Positions 40,070 to 41,220 of a stretch of DNA of 41,220 nt are shown piece by piece. The stretch is taken from assembly GCA_003427395.1 (NCBI GenBank), contig BFEA01000184.1, forward strand, positions 1 to 41,220, read 5' to 3'. Each line of letters starts with the position of its first letter. Position 1 is the first letter of the stretch. A model generated the notes under the pieces. That model was not told where the DNA came from and did not search any database. It saw nothing but the letters and a program-made list of their open reading frames with translations. The stretch is from Chara braunii (Eukaryota > Streptophyta > Charophyceae > Charales > Characeae). A program made the translations under genes and the position numbers.

Positions 40070-41130
40070 CTTCTCTCTTCTCGGTCTGGGAGCTGAATCT
40101 GGGTGCGAGAACGGTCCCAAAAATCAGAATCCAATGACACATCCGAGTCAAAATGATCATACGGCCTACGCGTGGACACAATGTCTCTGAAGTACTCTAG
40201 AGCATACTGACATAGAGTCTCCGTGTCTGCAGCTGGAGGAGCCGTCAGGGAAAAGGGGTGTTGCAATTCCCTTACAAGCAGTTTGGCCTCTCGTAGGATC
40301 AGGGAACGAAAAGTGGGTTTGGTCATTCGGTCATACACATTAATCCCACGCAGTTTCAACCATTCAACCCAGTCATTTTGTTTCCGTTGTTCCATTTCCT
40401 TCAATTGTGTTAGAGCCTCCTTCCTTTTTGTGTCCAGTAGTAGTCCGTAAATTTGTCCTCGCCCAGGGTTATTTCTCCATTGGCTATGACTTTCTTAATT
40501 TGGGCTTCTTTCCAATTTCTCCGGGCAGCCTTCATTCGGGAGAACTCTATGAGAGCTGCTCTAATTATTTGGATGCCTACATCATCCCAGTCCTCTTCCC
40601 TTTCGAACACATCTTTGGCCAACGACCAGGCTTGCATCTGGTTGACCACCCTCCGAGGAATGCCCTTATCCTTCAGGTTGTTGGTGTTCAATCTGAAGGG
40701 TGGTCTTTGCTTTTCGATAATGTCGTTAGATAGGATTTCGAAAAAAATAGATAATGATCGGACATAGAGGAGATATGGAGTTCTGAGGCCACACACCTCT
40801 CCCATAACACACCCCTCGCCACAATAAAATCCAGCCTTCTACTCGGTGTTGGGGAGAAATCATCAGGGCGAGCCCCAAACCAGGTATGACCACTAAGGTC
40901 CCAGTTTAAAGCTTTGAAGGTATCCACCAGGTCTTGGGATTCGAGGGAGGTCATCAGCAGACAAACATCCTCTCTTAAAGGAGAGAGTTTCGGTGAGTCT
41001 AGACCCGGACTCAATATTGTATTCCAGTTGTCAAGAATGGCCATGTTTTCTGTGTTGGGGATACAAGCAGGTAGATTTGCAAAGAAGGATGTTCTATGAA
41101 CTTCTATCAATATAGTCTATTGGGGCCTAT
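40070..41130 (-). pseudogene. LINE-B ORF2 N-terminal part: APE end and linker
   Basis: From the high end: FFANLPACIP and DNWNTILSPGLD (about 41,030; the GDWN-type motif with both flanking residues changed), then SLESQDLVDTFKALN, GHTWFG, SRRLDFIVARG (40,830-40,850) and ISSMSDHYLF, which contains the SDH signature of the endonuclease. The linker (40,410-40,700) has FRLNTNNLKDKGIPRRVVNQ. The next frame (40,070-40,404) has RGINVYDRMTKPTFRSLI and DFWDRSRTQIQLPDREERRLT, up to the inverted-repeat insertion. The first part of the endonuclease is missing, and similarity fades at about 41,130. Confidence 0.8.
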
Positions 41131-41220
41131 GTGACACCCGCGGGCATTTCGGCCGCTGCAGCCGAGATTCTCGGACGCGGCCGCGGCCGATGAGGCCCAG
41201 TCCGCGACCTGTTTTTTCAA
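41118..41220. other. GC-rich edge sequence, no gene
   Basis: The last 100 bases are abruptly GC-rich, with GCGGCCGCGGCCG and a near-palindrome CCGAGATTCTCGG. This marks the end of LINE-B and the start of an unidentified sequence cut by the window edge. Confidence 0.5.

Larger units (their letters stand above)
31387..41130 (-). mobile_element. LINE-B, interrupted by LINE-A copy 3 and an inverted-repeat element
   Basis: A second non-LTR family, 5'-truncated within its endonuclease. In its own reading direction (high to low coordinates): APE C-terminus, linker, RT fingers (interrupted at 39,599-40,062), RT palm and thumb to 38,024, then the continuation at 33,371 after the LINE-A insert, zf-RVT, stop at 31,698, 3' UTR with stem-loop 1 and a T-rich run at 31,387-31,442 (A-rich tail). 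Removal of 4,667 bp (LINE-A plus one target duplication) puts the two halves in the same frame. Confidence 0.85.

Noticed and set aside
41140-41200. Cloning vector or linker sequence at the window end
   Set aside because: NotI- and SfiI-like words are present, but no longer stretch matches a vector or cDNA-library adapter that I recognise.

Overview
This window looks like a repeat-dense block of a eukaryotic nuclear genome. It has no recognisable host gene, rRNA or tRNA gene. Nearly all of its coding capacity is reverse transcriptase (RT) from decayed retroelements, embedded in short interspersed repeats, poly(A) tails, microsatellites and old tandem duplications. The organism cannot be named from the sequence alone. 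A plant-type LINE Gag with a single CCHC-like knuckle, APE endonuclease + RT + zf-RVT LINEs, and an unusual RT class with an LMDD catalytic motif all point to the green lineage. From memory I associate the LMDD-type RTs with charophyte algae such as Chara; I could not check this.

Layout. 0.6-2.7 kb (minus): a largely open Penelope-like (PLE) RT. 2.7-7.8 kb (plus): LINE-A copy 1, whose RT block (about 3,960-6,215) is inverted inside the element. 8.0-16.7 kb: tandem duplications, SINE-like insertions, fragments of a third LINE (LINE-C) and a divergent inverted repeat. 16.8-19.1 kb (plus): a decayed second PLE-like RT (PLE-2) with a long N-terminal region carrying a Cys-x-Cys motif. 19.2-27.3 kb (plus): LINE-A copy 2, the most complete copy, with Gag-like ORF1, APE, RT, zf-RVT and a structured 3' UTR ending in poly(A). 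27.5-31.2 kb: tandem repeats (one with B-box-like motifs, one with a hammerhead-ribozyme-like core), SINE copies, an assembly gap and microsatellites.

31.4-41.1 kb (minus) is a nested stack. LINE-B occupies the whole interval. LINE-A copy 3 (33,372-38,023) sits inside LINE-B between 15-bp imperfect target-site duplications. A 347-bp inverted-repeat element (36,745-37,091) sits inside LINE-A copy 3 between perfect 9-bp duplications. A second inverted-repeat element (about 39,599-40,062) interrupts the LINE-B RT. Frame arithmetic supports both main insertions: LINE-B is in register across LINE-A, and LINE-A is in register across the 347-bp element.

Two results matter most. First, LINE-A, LINE-B and the dispersed SINE-like copies share a 3'-terminal module of stem-loops just before poly(A). 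The stems stay paired while their sequence changes, which suggests an RNA signal for reverse transcription shared by autonomous LINEs and non-autonomous SINEs. Second, positions 39,632-39,669 are an exact Tn5/Nextera mate-pair junction adapter flanked by a 34-bp perfect repeat. That is a library artefact retained in the assembly, so local structure there should not be trusted.
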